Below the pieces are notes generated by a model, which saw nothing but the letters and a program-made list of their open reading frames with translations, was not told the origin of the DNA and made no database searches. From contig NZ_JAFMZP010000004.1 in NCBI RefSeq assembly GCF_024436435.1, positions 124,001 through 188,000 on the forward strand: 64,000 nucleotides of DNA, given 5' to 3'. This DNA is from Desertivirga xinjiangensis (lineage in GTDB: Bacteria > Bacteroidota > Bacteroidia > Sphingobacteriales > Sphingobacteriaceae). Below, piece by piece: positions 1 to 9,030 of the stretch. The position numbers and the translations under genes were made by a program. Position 1 is the stretch's first letter. Each line of letters starts with the position of its first letter.

Positions 1-2283
1 GAGATCGAGGGGATTGCTCAGGGACGAAACACCAACTGGCAGGATCTGGTGTATAAGGACGGTTTGATGACCGACAACAACATCACTGTTTCAGGAGGTA
101 GCGCCCAGAGCAGGTTCTCAATAGGATCAGGATATTTCAAACAAACAGCCGTGCTGCCAGGTCAGGACTATACACGTGGTTCTCTGCGTGCTAATGCAGA
201 CTTTAACGTAGGCAAACGGGTGACTGTTGGATTGACTTCTTTAAATAGTCTAGGAGTTGCCAGCGGTACACAGAACCCATTGGATATGTATCCGTTGTTG
301 TCTCTAAGCCCGTTAACTTCCCCATATAATGCTGATGGGACTATCAATGTGAGACCAGCAGGCAGTCAGATCGATAAACCCTCTTATTACAACCCGTTAA
401 TATTTTTGAATGAGGAGCGGGATGTAGACAGGGTGCGGCGTTTTCGGACGTTTAACACTTTGTATGGTGAGGTGAAGATCATTGACGGCTTAAAGTATCG
501 TGCAAATGTGGGTTTATCTTTCGTACAGGCCAATACGGCTGTGTTTCTACCGGCGGATACTGAAACCCAACCATCCTATTATAGAATAGCTCAAGGCAAT
601 ACCGCAAGGGTAAACAATGAGCAGCAGTGGGGATACACATTTGAAAATCTCCTTAGTTATGAAAAAACCTTTGCAAAAAAACACCGTATCTCAGCTACTG
701 CATTATTTAGTGTTCAGGAGCAACAAGGTTGGAATACACAAGTCTCAAAAGATTCAATCAACGCTGATTTCATTCAATTCTATGACCTAAGCCAGTCTAA
801 TCAGTCGGCAACTAATGCTGCAGATCTATCGGGAGGTGAAAATGCCTGGGGGCTGGTCTCCTATATGGCCAGAGCATTTTATTCGTATGACGACCGTTAT
901 TTGATTACACTTACCGGAAGGGTTGACGGCTCATCAAGGCTGGCTGATAAATGGGCGCAATATCCGGCAGTTTCTGTGGGGTGGAACATCAGCAATGAAC
1001 AGTTCATGAGGGGTATCCAACCTGTTTCAAACCTTAAACTTCGTCTTTCTACAGGAACTACCTCAAATCAATCCGTAAACCCTTATACCACTTTGGGAGG
1101 TGTGACCTCGGGAACCATACGGTATAATTATGGTACGAACGAACTGGTGCAGGGATATAGTGTGAGTAGTTTACCTGATAAAACCCTGGAATGGGAATTT
1201 ACGAAATCGAGTAACGTTGGGTTAGATTTCGGGTTTTTAGATAATCGGATTACGGGTAGTATCGAATGGTATAAGCAAAAAACCACAGGCATTTTATATG
1301 CGGTAGGTTTACCTCCCTCCTCTGGTATAGCTGGTAGCTTTACGACAAATGTTGGTTCAATGAAAAACCACGGGATGGAGTTTTCAATATCTACCGACAA
1401 TATCCGCGCAAAAAAGGACAGAGGATTCAGCTGGAGTACTGATTTTAATGCCTTTTTTAACAAAAACAAGTTGTTAAGCCTGAATAGTGGGTTTACGAGA
1501 GATATTCCAAACCAGTTACATATCGGACAACCTTTAAGTGTTATTTATGACTATAAAAAACTTGGTATCTGGCAATTAGATGAGGCATTGGAAGCGGCAA
1601 AGTTTGGGCAGGTTCCCGGCCAGCTGAAACTTGCAGATATCAGCGGGCCTGATGGAGTGCCCGATGGACGGATAACAGAAGATTACGACAGAACTTATGT
1701 TGGTAATGGCGATCCTAAGGTTCAGGGAGGAATTACAAACCGATTCAGTTACAAAGGCTTTGACCTCGATATTGTTGCCTATGCCCGGCTGGGCGGAACG
1801 CTGGTAAGTCAGCTTCATCAGCCGAGCTCAGCTTACTTAACAGTAAATGATGGGAGAAGAAATGGACTTAAAGTTGATTATTGGACTCCCTCCAATCCAA
1901 CGAATGATTTTCCTATGCCTTCTACGCGAATAACTCCTCCGCAGGCTACCAGTGCATGGACAACCCTGGGTTATTATGATGCTTCTTTTGTAAAAATCAG
2001 AACGATCAATCTGGGATATACATTTTCAAATATGTTGACCCAAAAAGTTGGAGCTCAAAGGATGCGCCTGTATGTATCAGTCCAGGACCCCTTCATCTTA
2101 TTTTCACCGTATATTAAAAAAGGAGGAATGGATCCCGAGCCGACAAGTGATACTGGAAATAGCGGTGTAGGAAATCCACCGAACCTTCGAAGCGGGGCCG
2201 GCCAGGCGAACCGGGCATTAGTTATTGGTGCTACCGCACCTGCACTAAGGACCTTTTTAGCAGGAATCAATGTTTCTTTTTAA
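1..2283 (+). CDS. SusC/RagA-family TonB-dependent outer-membrane transporter, 5' end missing
   Basis: This is the C-terminal portion of a SusC-type outer-membrane channel that imports oligosaccharides with its SusD lid. The frame is open from base 1, so the real start lies upstream of the window. The carboxypeptidase-like domain, TonB box and plug are not visible. What is present is the beta-barrel: an early strand region with VSGGS typical of the plug-barrel junction, alternating aromatic strands, and the family's closing motifs (KIRTINLGY about 80 residues from the end, then RLYVSVQDPF). It ends immediately before a SusD gene, which is the canonical susCD order, and heads the xylan locus. 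Identification is by family pattern; the xylan substrate is inferred from downstream GH10 and GH115 genes. Confidence 0.93.
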   Translation, partial: EIEGIAQGRNTNWQDLVYKDGLMTDNNITVSGGSAQSRFSIGSGYFKQTAVLPGQDYTRGSLRANADFNVGKRVTVGLTSLNSLGVASGTQNPLDMYPLLSLSPLTSPYNADGTINVRPAGSQIDKPSYYNPLIFLNEERDVDRVRRFRTFNTLYGEVKIIDGLKYRANVGLSFVQANTAVFLPADTETQPSYYRIAQGNTARVNNEQQWGYTFENLLSYEKTFAKKHRISATALFSVQEQQGWNTQVSKDSINADFIQFYDLSQSNQSATNAADLSGGENAWGLVSYMARAFYSYDDRYLITLTGRVDGSSRLADKWAQYPAVSVGWNISNEQFMRGIQPVSNLKLRLSTGTTSNQSVNPYTTLGGVTSGTIRYNYGTNELVQGYSVSSLPDKTLEWEFTKSSNVGLDFGFLDNRITGSIEWYKQKTTGILYAVGLPPSSGIAGSFTTNVGSMKNHGMEFSISTDNIRAKKDRGFSWSTDFNAFFNKNKLLSLNSGFTRDIPNQLHIGQPLSVIYDYKKLGIWQLDEALEAAKFGQVPGQLKLADISGPDGVPDGRITEDYDRTYVGNGDPKVQGGITNRFSYKGFDLDIVAYARLGGTLVSQLHQPSSAYLTVNDGRRNGLKVDYWTPSNPTNDFPMPSTRITPPQATSAWTTLGYYDASFVKIRTINLGYTFSNMLTQKVGAQRMRLYVSVQDPFILFSPYIKKGGMDPEPTSDTGNSGVGNPPNLRSGAGQANRALVIGATAPALRTFLAGINVSF

Positions 2284-2301
2284 TTGATCAAAGATATTAT
2301 C

Positions 2302-4257
2302 ATGAAAATCACTAATAAATTATCTGTTACACTTTTAACTCTGGCTCTGTTATCCCAAGCTTGTAAAAAGATACTGGAGGAGGAGCCTAAGACCTCTTTT
2401 ACTACTGAATATTTTAAAACTCCCCAGGGAATTCAGCAGGCAATAAATACTATTTATTCTGGGATGAGATATAATTATGGTCCTACCGGAGGTATCGCCG
2501 TAACTGTTCAGGGCACCGATGAATTTACATTTGGCGATCAGCCAAGAATTGACGGAACAGGGGACAATCTTCAACATAACCAACTAGGAACTTACAATAT
2601 CAACCCGGATAACGGCGCCATTCAAACTCCATGGAATCGCAATTATCAACACATCAACCTGTGTAATGCCGTTATTGAGTTTGCGTCGGAAACCGGACTC
2701 CCTGAGTCGCAACAAAATGTGCTGGTTGGCGAAGCAAGATATATGAGGGCTCATTATTACATGCTCCTGGTGACTCAGTTTGGTGCAATTCCCTTAGATA
2801 TGGGCGCTGGGGATCTGAAGTTCAATACCGTTCCATATTCTGGTTTTAAGCGACCTGCGGCAGGTCCGGAAAGAGAGGCATTGGTTGGTAAGAATTTTCA
2901 GGCAATGATTGATGACCTAAAGTTTGCAAGTGAGAACTTGCCCGATCAGCGCCCTTCAACACCGGTAAATGGAGTGCAGTCTTTTACTTCATTCAAGCTT
3001 TCTAAAGCAGCTGCCTTATTGTTGCTTTCCAAAATGTATATTTTTAGAGGCTATTCAGCCCATGCCCAGCCGGACGACTGGCGAAATGCGTATAATGCAG
3101 CTAACGAATTAATAAGCAATCAGTCAAAATACGGCGTTGCCTTACAGCAAAACTTTGCTGATATATACAAACCCGGAAACGATTACAATTCTGAGATTCT
3201 GTATTCGGTAGAACGGGTAGCGCTGAATAACGAATCGAACGAAGTGCCTTCCCCGGGAACAACCTTTGACGGAAAAGCTAATTTTTCGAACAACGCTTTC
3301 ACCTCAAACTACGAGAATAATCCGCCCGCAACTTACTTCAATGCCAATATCCGTGGCTTTGACTTAATTGATGGAAGGCCCCTGGTATTCAATCGTCCAT
3401 TAAGACGTCTGGCTCCCACACGGTTCCTTCTTAGACAAATATTCGCCGACAAGGTGAACGACAGTCGTTATAACGGATCATTCAGGGATGTATATTATGC
3501 TGCTTCACAGAATGCAGCGGGAACTGAGAATTACAATAATTATGTAACAAACCTTGGAACTAAGGGGTTTGCACTTGGAGATACCGTAATTTACATGACT
3601 CCTACTAATGAGATAGCAACTGCTTTAAAGGCACTCACAGGGGCAAACATGAAAAAGTACTGGATCATTTCACCTGATGAATTCTATACTAACCAAAATA
3701 CAGGGCTGACCATTTATCCAAGCCTGAGTAAGAATGAAGCACCAAACAGAGCCGCATTTAATGACGCCTCGGGAAGACCGTATATTGTAAGTAAGCTTGG
3801 CGAGGCATACCTGCTGGCCGCAGAGGCTGCTATGCAAATGGGTGACCAGGGCAATGCAAGGAAACATATAGTTACTTTAAGGGAGCGCGCAGCATACCGT
3901 TCGGAACGTGCAGGGATGAATGCGACACAAAACGCCGAAGCTAATGCTGCAGCCAAAATAGGCAATGTGTTGAGCATTCCTGCCACCATAGACCTGGATT
4001 TTATACTGGATGAGCGTTCAAGAGAGTTAGCTGGTGAGAGTATGAGATGGGCCGATTTGGCCATGCGTGGTAAACTCCTGGAAAGGATTAAGAAAACATA
4101 TACAACGACCGTAAATGGGCAAACTGTGACCAGTGCAGCTAATCCCGACGCTGCACCGGGAATTAAAGAGTTCCATGTTTTGCGACCGATCCCGAAAGGA
4201 CAGTTAGATGCGGTTGATGATCCCGACAAGGCTAAATTTCAAAATCCAGGGTACTAG
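2302..4257 (+). CDS. SusD/RagB-family glycan-binding lipoprotein
   Basis: This is the surface glycan-binding lid partner of the preceding SusC. The open frame begins at a TTG at 2284, but the ATG at 2302 gives a clean lipoprotein signal: a hydrophobic stretch ending in LSQAC with the acylated Cys at residue 21. The 651-residue length is at the long end for SusD proteins. The SusD_RagB C-terminal region is recognisable (YIVSKLGEAYLLAAEAAMQ, then LDERSRELAGESMRW and the final FQNPGY). It follows SusC by about 18 bases and precedes GH10 by 24, so it is probably co-transcribed. Ligand assignment to xylan rests on neighbours only. Confidence 0.93.
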   Translation: MKITNKLSVTLLTLALLSQACKKILEEEPKTSFTTEYFKTPQGIQQAINTIYSGMRYNYGPTGGIAVTVQGTDEFTFGDQPRIDGTGDNLQHNQLGTYNINPDNGAIQTPWNRNYQHINLCNAVIEFASETGLPESQQNVLVGEARYMRAHYYMLLVTQFGAIPLDMGAGDLKFNTVPYSGFKRPAAGPEREALVGKNFQAMIDDLKFASENLPDQRPSTPVNGVQSFTSFKLSKAAALLLLSKMYIFRGYSAHAQPDDWRNAYNAANELISNQSKYGVALQQNFADIYKPGNDYNSEILYSVERVALNNESNEVPSPGTTFDGKANFSNNAFTSNYENNPPATYFNANIRGFDLIDGRPLVFNRPLRRLAPTRFLLRQIFADKVNDSRYNGSFRDVYYAASQNAAGTENYNNYVTNLGTKGFALGDTVIYMTPTNEIATALKALTGANMKKYWIISPDEFYTNQNTGLTIYPSLSKNEAPNRAAFNDASGRPYIVSKLGEAYLLAAEAAMQMGDQGNARKHIVTLRERAAYRSERAGMNATQNAEANAAAKIGNVLSIPATIDLDFILDERSRELAGESMRWADLAMRGKLLERIKKTYTTTVNGQTVTSAANPDAAPGIKEFHVLRPIPKGQLDAVDDPDKAKFQNPGY

Positions 4258-4281
4258 TCACAACTATTCTATTTATATAAT

Positions 4282-5925
4282 ATGAAAAAGAATTTATTTG
4301 TTCCAGTTATACTTGCATCATTTATAACTGTGATAAGCTCTTGTAAAAGAGAAGATATTGGGATACTCAACTATGCCTCCTATGCTGATACTTCGGGAAC
4401 CTTAAAAGAACTCGCTAATTTTCCGATCGGAATGGCTGTTGAGTATCCTTTAGCGAGTACAAATTCCAGATACTGGGGTACAGTAAAGAGGGAAGCCAAT
4501 TCGATCACTTTTGGAAATGAATTAAAGAACAGTTCCATTGTAAAGGCTGGTGGTACTTATGATTTTACAACAGCCGATAACTTTTATAACCTGGCCACGA
4601 ATGCAGGTTTACAAGTCTATGGTCATACATTAGTTTGGCATTCTCAGCAAAGAGCAGATTATTATACGAGTCTGATAGGAGGAGATGTCAGCGGCCCTAC
4701 CGTAACTAATTTAGTAGTTAATCCAGGTTTTGAAGTAACAGCGAACAGCAACGGAGACATAGCGCAGGGCTGGCAGATTTTAAATGGAGCCGGACAATTT
4801 TCTATCAGCAGCACGAACAGCAACTCTGGAACAAACGCCTTGCAAGCAAATGTTCCGGCTGGAGGGCAGAATTATAACACTCAGATTATTACGAGAACAC
4901 CAATACCCGTAACTGCAGGTAAAACGTACACTATTTCATATTTTATTAAAGGGGCAGCGGCTCAGAATATTCAGTTTGAAATAAGGCCCTCTTCTGGTTC
5001 GGTAAACTATCAGGGTGGTAAACCTGTAAGTACAAGTTACAGTAAAGTTAGCTACGATTATCTTGTTCCAGCTGGAGTAACAACTATTCAGCTCGCCTTC
5101 GACCTTGGTGGAACTGCAAATACACTGTATATCGATGATGTTAGTATCGTGGATGCAACGACTGTCCCCCCACCTTCAAATACCGAAATAGCGGCTATTG
5201 TTGATAATGAGATGAAAAGGCATATTCAGACTGTTGTTGGCCGTTATGCAGGTAAGATTAAATCCTGGGATGTAATAAACGAGCCATTTACAGATGGAGG
5301 CGGAGAATTACGTAATAATACAAATTCATTGAAAGAAGACCGCACTGACATATTCGTTTGGCAGAACTACCTCGGCAGAGGCTATGCTGCAAAAGCCTTT
5401 CAATATGCCAGAGCGGCTGATGCAAATGCAGATTTATTTATGAATGATTTTAATCTGGAATCTGATGAAACGAAATTGAATGCGTTTGTCCAACTGGCTA
5501 GTGAATTAAAAGCTGCGAATGCAGGAATAACCGGTGTGGGAACTCAAATGCATATTGATGCTGCCACTGCCGACTTTGGTAAGATTGCGATGTGCTTTGA
5601 CCGCCTTGCATCCACGGGATTAAAAGTGAGGATCACTGAATTAGATATCCGGATCAATGCAACTAAAAAGGAATACTTTGTGCCTACTGAGCAGCAATTA
5701 CGTCACCAGGCGACAGTATACAAATTTGTAATCGATAGTTACTTCAGGTATGTTCCTGTTGCGCAGCGTGCGGGTATTACATTCTGGGGTGTTCATGATC
5801 CGGACAGCTGGTATAATTCTAATAACGCACCCAACGTTTTTGAGTACCCTCTTCTATTCGATAAAGACTACAATAAAAAAGTTGTCTATTCTGCAGTAAA
5901 ACAGGCCTTAATGGATAATAGATAG
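4282..5925 (+). CDS. GH10 endo-beta-1,4-xylanase lipoprotein with CBM inserted in the catalytic barrel
   Basis: This is an endo-xylanase, probably surface-anchored. Residues 1-21 form a lipoprotein signal ending ISSC. The GH10 barrel starts about residue 40 and includes YGHTLVWHSQ, is interrupted at about 143-292 by a beta-sandwich module resembling CBM4/CBM22 (it opens with VVNPGFEV and ends with LYIDDVSIVD), then resumes. The acid/base Glu334 lies in WDVINEP and the nucleophile Glu453 in ITELDI. The C-terminal barrel has FWGVHDPDSW. This split GH10 layout is known from Bacteroidota xylan loci (Prevotella and Bacteroides Xyn10-type enzymes). It follows susCD directly and is followed by a hairpin terminator, so susC-susD-GH10 may be the most abundant transcript. 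Confidence 0.95.
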   Translation: MKKNLFVPVILASFITVISSCKREDIGILNYASYADTSGTLKELANFPIGMAVEYPLASTNSRYWGTVKREANSITFGNELKNSSIVKAGGTYDFTTADNFYNLATNAGLQVYGHTLVWHSQQRADYYTSLIGGDVSGPTVTNLVVNPGFEVTANSNGDIAQGWQILNGAGQFSISSTNSNSGTNALQANVPAGGQNYNTQIITRTPIPVTAGKTYTISYFIKGAAAQNIQFEIRPSSGSVNYQGGKPVSTSYSKVSYDYLVPAGVTTIQLAFDLGGTANTLYIDDVSIVDATTVPPPSNTEIAAIVDNEMKRHIQTVVGRYAGKIKSWDVINEPFTDGGGELRNNTNSLKEDRTDIFVWQNYLGRGYAAKAFQYARAADANADLFMNDFNLESDETKLNAFVQLASELKAANAGITGVGTQMHIDAATADFGKIAMCFDRLASTGLKVRITELDIRINATKKEYFVPTEQQLRHQATVYKFVIDSYFRYVPVAQRAGITFWGVHDPDSWYNSNNAPNVFEYPLLFDKDYNKKVVYSAVKQALMDNR

Positions 5926-5931
5926 TTCGGG

Positions 5932-5966
5932 AACCGGCAGGTGTTCCATCCTGCCGGTTTTATTTT
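5932..5966 (+). terminator. Intrinsic terminator after the first GH10
   Basis: A 9-bp perfect stem (AACCGGCAG at 5932-5940 with CTGCCGGTT at 5951-5959) encloses a 10-base loop and runs into TTTTATTTT. It begins 6 bases after the GH10 stop and ends just before the next gene's start at 5980. It fits a rho-independent terminator that would reduce read-through from susCD-GH10 into the esterase/GH10/GH115 genes. Confidence 0.8.
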
Positions 5967-5979
5967 AAAGCAGCCTGCA

Positions 5980-7917
5980 ATGAGACCATTCTTTTTAATA
6001 ATCAGCTTTTTCTTATTTGCTTTCAATTCATTGTTGGCGGAGGTGCGTCTTCCCCGCCTGATCAGCAATAATATGATCCTGCAGCGAGATCAAATAATTA
6101 ACATTTGGGGGTGGGCAAAGACCGGAGAGAAAGTTACTGTGCGCTTCAACAATAAAAGCCTGTCTGCTAAAGCTGGATCAAACGGCAAATGGCAGATCGC
6201 CTTTCCTGCCATGAAAGCTGGCGGACCCTATATTATGCAAATAGACGCAGATAATCACATTACTTTATCTAATATTCTTCTTGGGGATGTTTGGGTTTGT
6301 TCAGGTCAGTCGAATATGGAGTTGCCCATGTCAAGAGTGAAGCCGAAGTTTGGGCAGGTAGTCTCAGCGTCTGCTAATCCGAATATCAGGCAGTTCGATG
6401 TGGCAATGCGTTATTCTTTTAGAGCTCCGAAAGAGGATTTTGATAGTGGAAGCTGGGTTGAGGCAAATCCTGAAAGTGTTTTAAATTTTACGGCTGTTGG
6501 TTACTTCTTCGCAAAAGAACTGTATGAAAAGTATAAGGTGCCTATTGGCTTGATTAAATCAGCGGTAGGTGGCTCTCCGGCCGAAGCCTGGTTAAGTGAG
6601 AAGGCACTGTTGCGATATCCCCATTTTTTAGAACTGACGAGGCGATATAAAGACAGTACTTTGGTTGACAGTATTAAAAAAGCCGATGCTCAAATTGTAA
6701 ACAGCTGGAATGCCCGTCTTGATAAAGAGGATAAAGGTTTAAGAGAATCCCCGGTATGGTACAGCCTTGATTATAAGGCTAATGACTGGGAGCTTACCCA
6801 AATCCCCGGTTATAAAAATACTAATGGAGTGGTTTGGTTCAGAAAGGAAATAGATGTACCTGTGTCTATGACTGGCAAACCAGCTCTATTGATCTTAGGA
6901 GCGATAGTAGACCGCGATGTGGTGTATGTGAATGGAAAGTTTGCCGGTTCCACCGGCTACCAGTATCCACCACGAAGATATAAGCTTCCTGCTGGGCTGT
7001 TAAAGCCTGGTAAAAACGAGATCGTGATTAGGGTGATCAGTTATTCCGGTCGCGGAGGTTTTGTCAAAGATAAAGAATATGCCCTTCAGGCTGAAGGACA
7101 AAGTATTAATCTGCAGGGCGACTGGCAATACAAATTAGGCTATGCTTCAGAACCAATGCCGGGCGGCGGCACAACCTTTCAATACCAGCCAGGTGGTTTG
7201 TTTAACGGAATGATCGCCCCTTTGTTGAAATATTCAATCAAAGGTGTGATCTGGTACCAGGGAGAATCAAATACGGGCAGGGAAAAAGAGTATCAGCAGC
7301 TTTTTCCAGATGTAATCAGAAACTGGCGCAGTAGCTGGAAGCAAGGAGAGTTTCCGTTTCTCTTTGTTCAGCTAGCCAACTTTATGGAAGTAAAAGCTCA
7401 ACCATCTGAAAGTGAATGGGCTGAATTGAGGGAAGCTCAATCAATGGCCTTAAGCTTGCCCAATACGGCTATGGCCGTAACGATCGATGTGGGTGAATGG
7501 AATGACATTCATCCTTTGGATAAACAAACAGTCGGAAGGCGATTGTCGCTGGCTGCTCAAAAAATAGCCTACGGGGACAATGGCGTAGTTTACTCAGGAC
7601 CCACTTATCAGTCGGATACACTAGAAGGTAACAAGGTGGTGATCATCTTTGATAATATAGGATCTGGATTAGTGGCAAAAAATGGCGGATTAAAAGGCTT
7701 TGCTATTGCAGGAGCGGATAAACGATTTGTTTGGGCACAGGCTCGGATAGAGGGGAATAGGGTGATTGTCTGGAATGATGAGATTCGGCACCCTGTTGCT
7801 GTTAGATATGCCTGGGCAGATAATCCGGAAGGTGCTAATCTTTACAACAAGGAAGGCTTGCCCGCTTCTCCATTCAGAACGGATGCTTACAGTTTCAATA
7901 CTCACACACTTAGATAA
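5980..7917 (+). CDS. Sialate-O-acetylesterase-family (SASA) carbohydrate esterase with inserted beta-sandwich
   Basis: This is an SGNH-fold esterase, likely removing acetyl groups from xylan or xylo-oligosaccharides. The open frame starts at a GTG inside the terminator loop, but the ATG at 5980 gives a good Sec signal (FFLFAFNSLLA). The nucleophile Ser111 is in CSGQSNMELP, and the catalytic His511 is in NDIHP. Between these, about residues 270-400, lies a GH2-like jelly-roll (WFRKEIDVP, VNGKFAGSTGYQYPPRRY), giving 645 residues against about 470 for the compact paralogue at 18626. SASA enzymes with such an insertion are known among plant-polysaccharide acetylesterases (CE20-like). It sits between two xylanases, which supports acetylxylan as substrate. 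No lipobox, so it is probably periplasmic. Confidence 0.88.
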   Translation: MRPFFLIISFFLFAFNSLLAEVRLPRLISNNMILQRDQIINIWGWAKTGEKVTVRFNNKSLSAKAGSNGKWQIAFPAMKAGGPYIMQIDADNHITLSNILLGDVWVCSGQSNMELPMSRVKPKFGQVVSASANPNIRQFDVAMRYSFRAPKEDFDSGSWVEANPESVLNFTAVGYFFAKELYEKYKVPIGLIKSAVGGSPAEAWLSEKALLRYPHFLELTRRYKDSTLVDSIKKADAQIVNSWNARLDKEDKGLRESPVWYSLDYKANDWELTQIPGYKNTNGVVWFRKEIDVPVSMTGKPALLILGAIVDRDVVYVNGKFAGSTGYQYPPRRYKLPAGLLKPGKNEIVIRVISYSGRGGFVKDKEYALQAEGQSINLQGDWQYKLGYASEPMPGGGTTFQYQPGGLFNGMIAPLLKYSIKGVIWYQGESNTGREKEYQQLFPDVIRNWRSSWKQGEFPFLFVQLANFMEVKAQPSESEWAELREAQSMALSLPNTAMAVTIDVGEWNDIHPLDKQTVGRRLSLAAQKIAYGDNGVVYSGPTYQSDTLEGNKVVIIFDNIGSGLVAKNGGLKGFAIAGADKRFVWAQARIEGNRVIVWNDEIRHPVAVRYAWADNPEGANLYNKEGLPASPFRTDAYSFNTHTLR

Positions 7918-9024
7918 ATGAATTTAATATTTAGAGTAATAATGTTTTCCTTTTTGGGAGCTTTGATGTTTGCAAGCTGCAAACCGAGAAAGGGTCATGC
8001 TGTAAAGGAAGCGGATCAAAAGGGCATGAAAGATCATTACAGAAGTTATTTTCCGGTTGGTGTTGCGGTGGGGCCACAATCTTTAAAAGGGGATGAAGCG
8101 GTTCTGATAAAACAACATTTTAACAGCATTACTGCTGAGAATGCTATGAAGATGGGACCGATCCATCCCCAGGAAAACCGGTATTTCTGGCGGGATGCGG
8201 ATTCTATTGTGAGCTTTGCCGAAAAGAACGGACTTAAGATAAGAGGACATAACTTGTTATGGCATGAGCAGACACCCGACTGGCTGTTTAAAGATGGCAG
8301 TGGAAATCAGGTGAGTAAAGAGGTGTTGCTCCTGCGTCTTAAGGATCATATTACTAGTGTAGTAAAGCGATATAAAGGGAAGATCTACGCATGGGATGTA
8401 GTGAATGAAGCGATCGACGATAGTCCGCAAAACTATTTGAGAAACTCCGAATGGTACCGGATATGTGGGGATGAGTTCATTTCAAAAGCCTTCCAATATG
8501 CGCATGAGGCTGATCCGGAAGCTTTGCTTTTTTACAATGATTACAATACGGAACGTCCTGAGAAGCGGGAGCGGATCTATAGGCTGCTGAAAGAACTGCT
8601 GAATGCGAAAGTGCCTGTTCATGGCGTCGGTTTACAAGCGCATTGGTCGATCTACGAGCCCACGGAACAAGACTTGCGGGCGGCAATTGAAAAATACTCA
8701 TCACTGGGATTGCAGCTTCATATCACTGAACTGGATATGTCTGTGTATCCGTGGGAGAAGGATCGCCGAGAGAAAAGGCCGGATGAAGCTGATTCACTTA
8801 GTCCTGAATTAGAACAAAAGCAAATTGCGCAGTACAGCATGGTGTTTAAAGTATTCCGGGAGTATAAAAAGAACATTACCAGCGTGACCTTCTGGAACGT
8901 TTCAGACAGGTACACATGGCTGGATAGCTATCCGGTTGCCGGAAGGAAAAATTACCCGCTCTTATTTGATATCAACCTTAAACCTAAAAAGGCTTATTGG
9001 GAAGTCGTGAATTTTAAGAAATAA
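7918..9024 (+). CDS. GH10 endo-beta-1,4-xylanase, single-domain lipoprotein
   Basis: This is a second xylanase, 368 residues with no inserted module. The lipoprotein signal ends FASC with Cys21. GH10 hallmarks are ITAENAMKMGPIHP, GHNLLWHEQTPDW, acid/base Glu164 in WDVVNEA, and nucleophile Glu271 in HITELDMSVYPW, then VTFWNVSDRYTW. The start ATG directly abuts the previous stop (TAAATG), indicating translational coupling with the esterase. A compact GH10 beside a modular surface GH10 usually handles shorter xylo-oligosaccharides in the periplasm; that split of labour is inferred here. Confidence 0.95.
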   Translation: MNLIFRVIMFSFLGALMFASCKPRKGHAVKEADQKGMKDHYRSYFPVGVAVGPQSLKGDEAVLIKQHFNSITAENAMKMGPIHPQENRYFWRDADSIVSFAEKNGLKIRGHNLLWHEQTPDWLFKDGSGNQVSKEVLLLRLKDHITSVVKRYKGKIYAWDVVNEAIDDSPQNYLRNSEWYRICGDEFISKAFQYAHEADPEALLFYNDYNTERPEKRERIYRLLKELLNAKVPVHGVGLQAHWSIYEPTEQDLRAAIEKYSSLGLQLHITELDMSVYPWEKDRREKRPDEADSLSPELEQKQIAQYSMVFKVFREYKKNITSVTFWNVSDRYTWLDSYPVAGRKNYPLLFDINLKPKKAYWEVVNFKK

Positions 9025-9030
9025 GCTTGT

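Noticed and set aside
3714-4229. 171-codon open frame on the - strand
   Set aside because: It lies entirely inside the SusD gene, has no ribosome site and no family pattern; it is a shadow frame.
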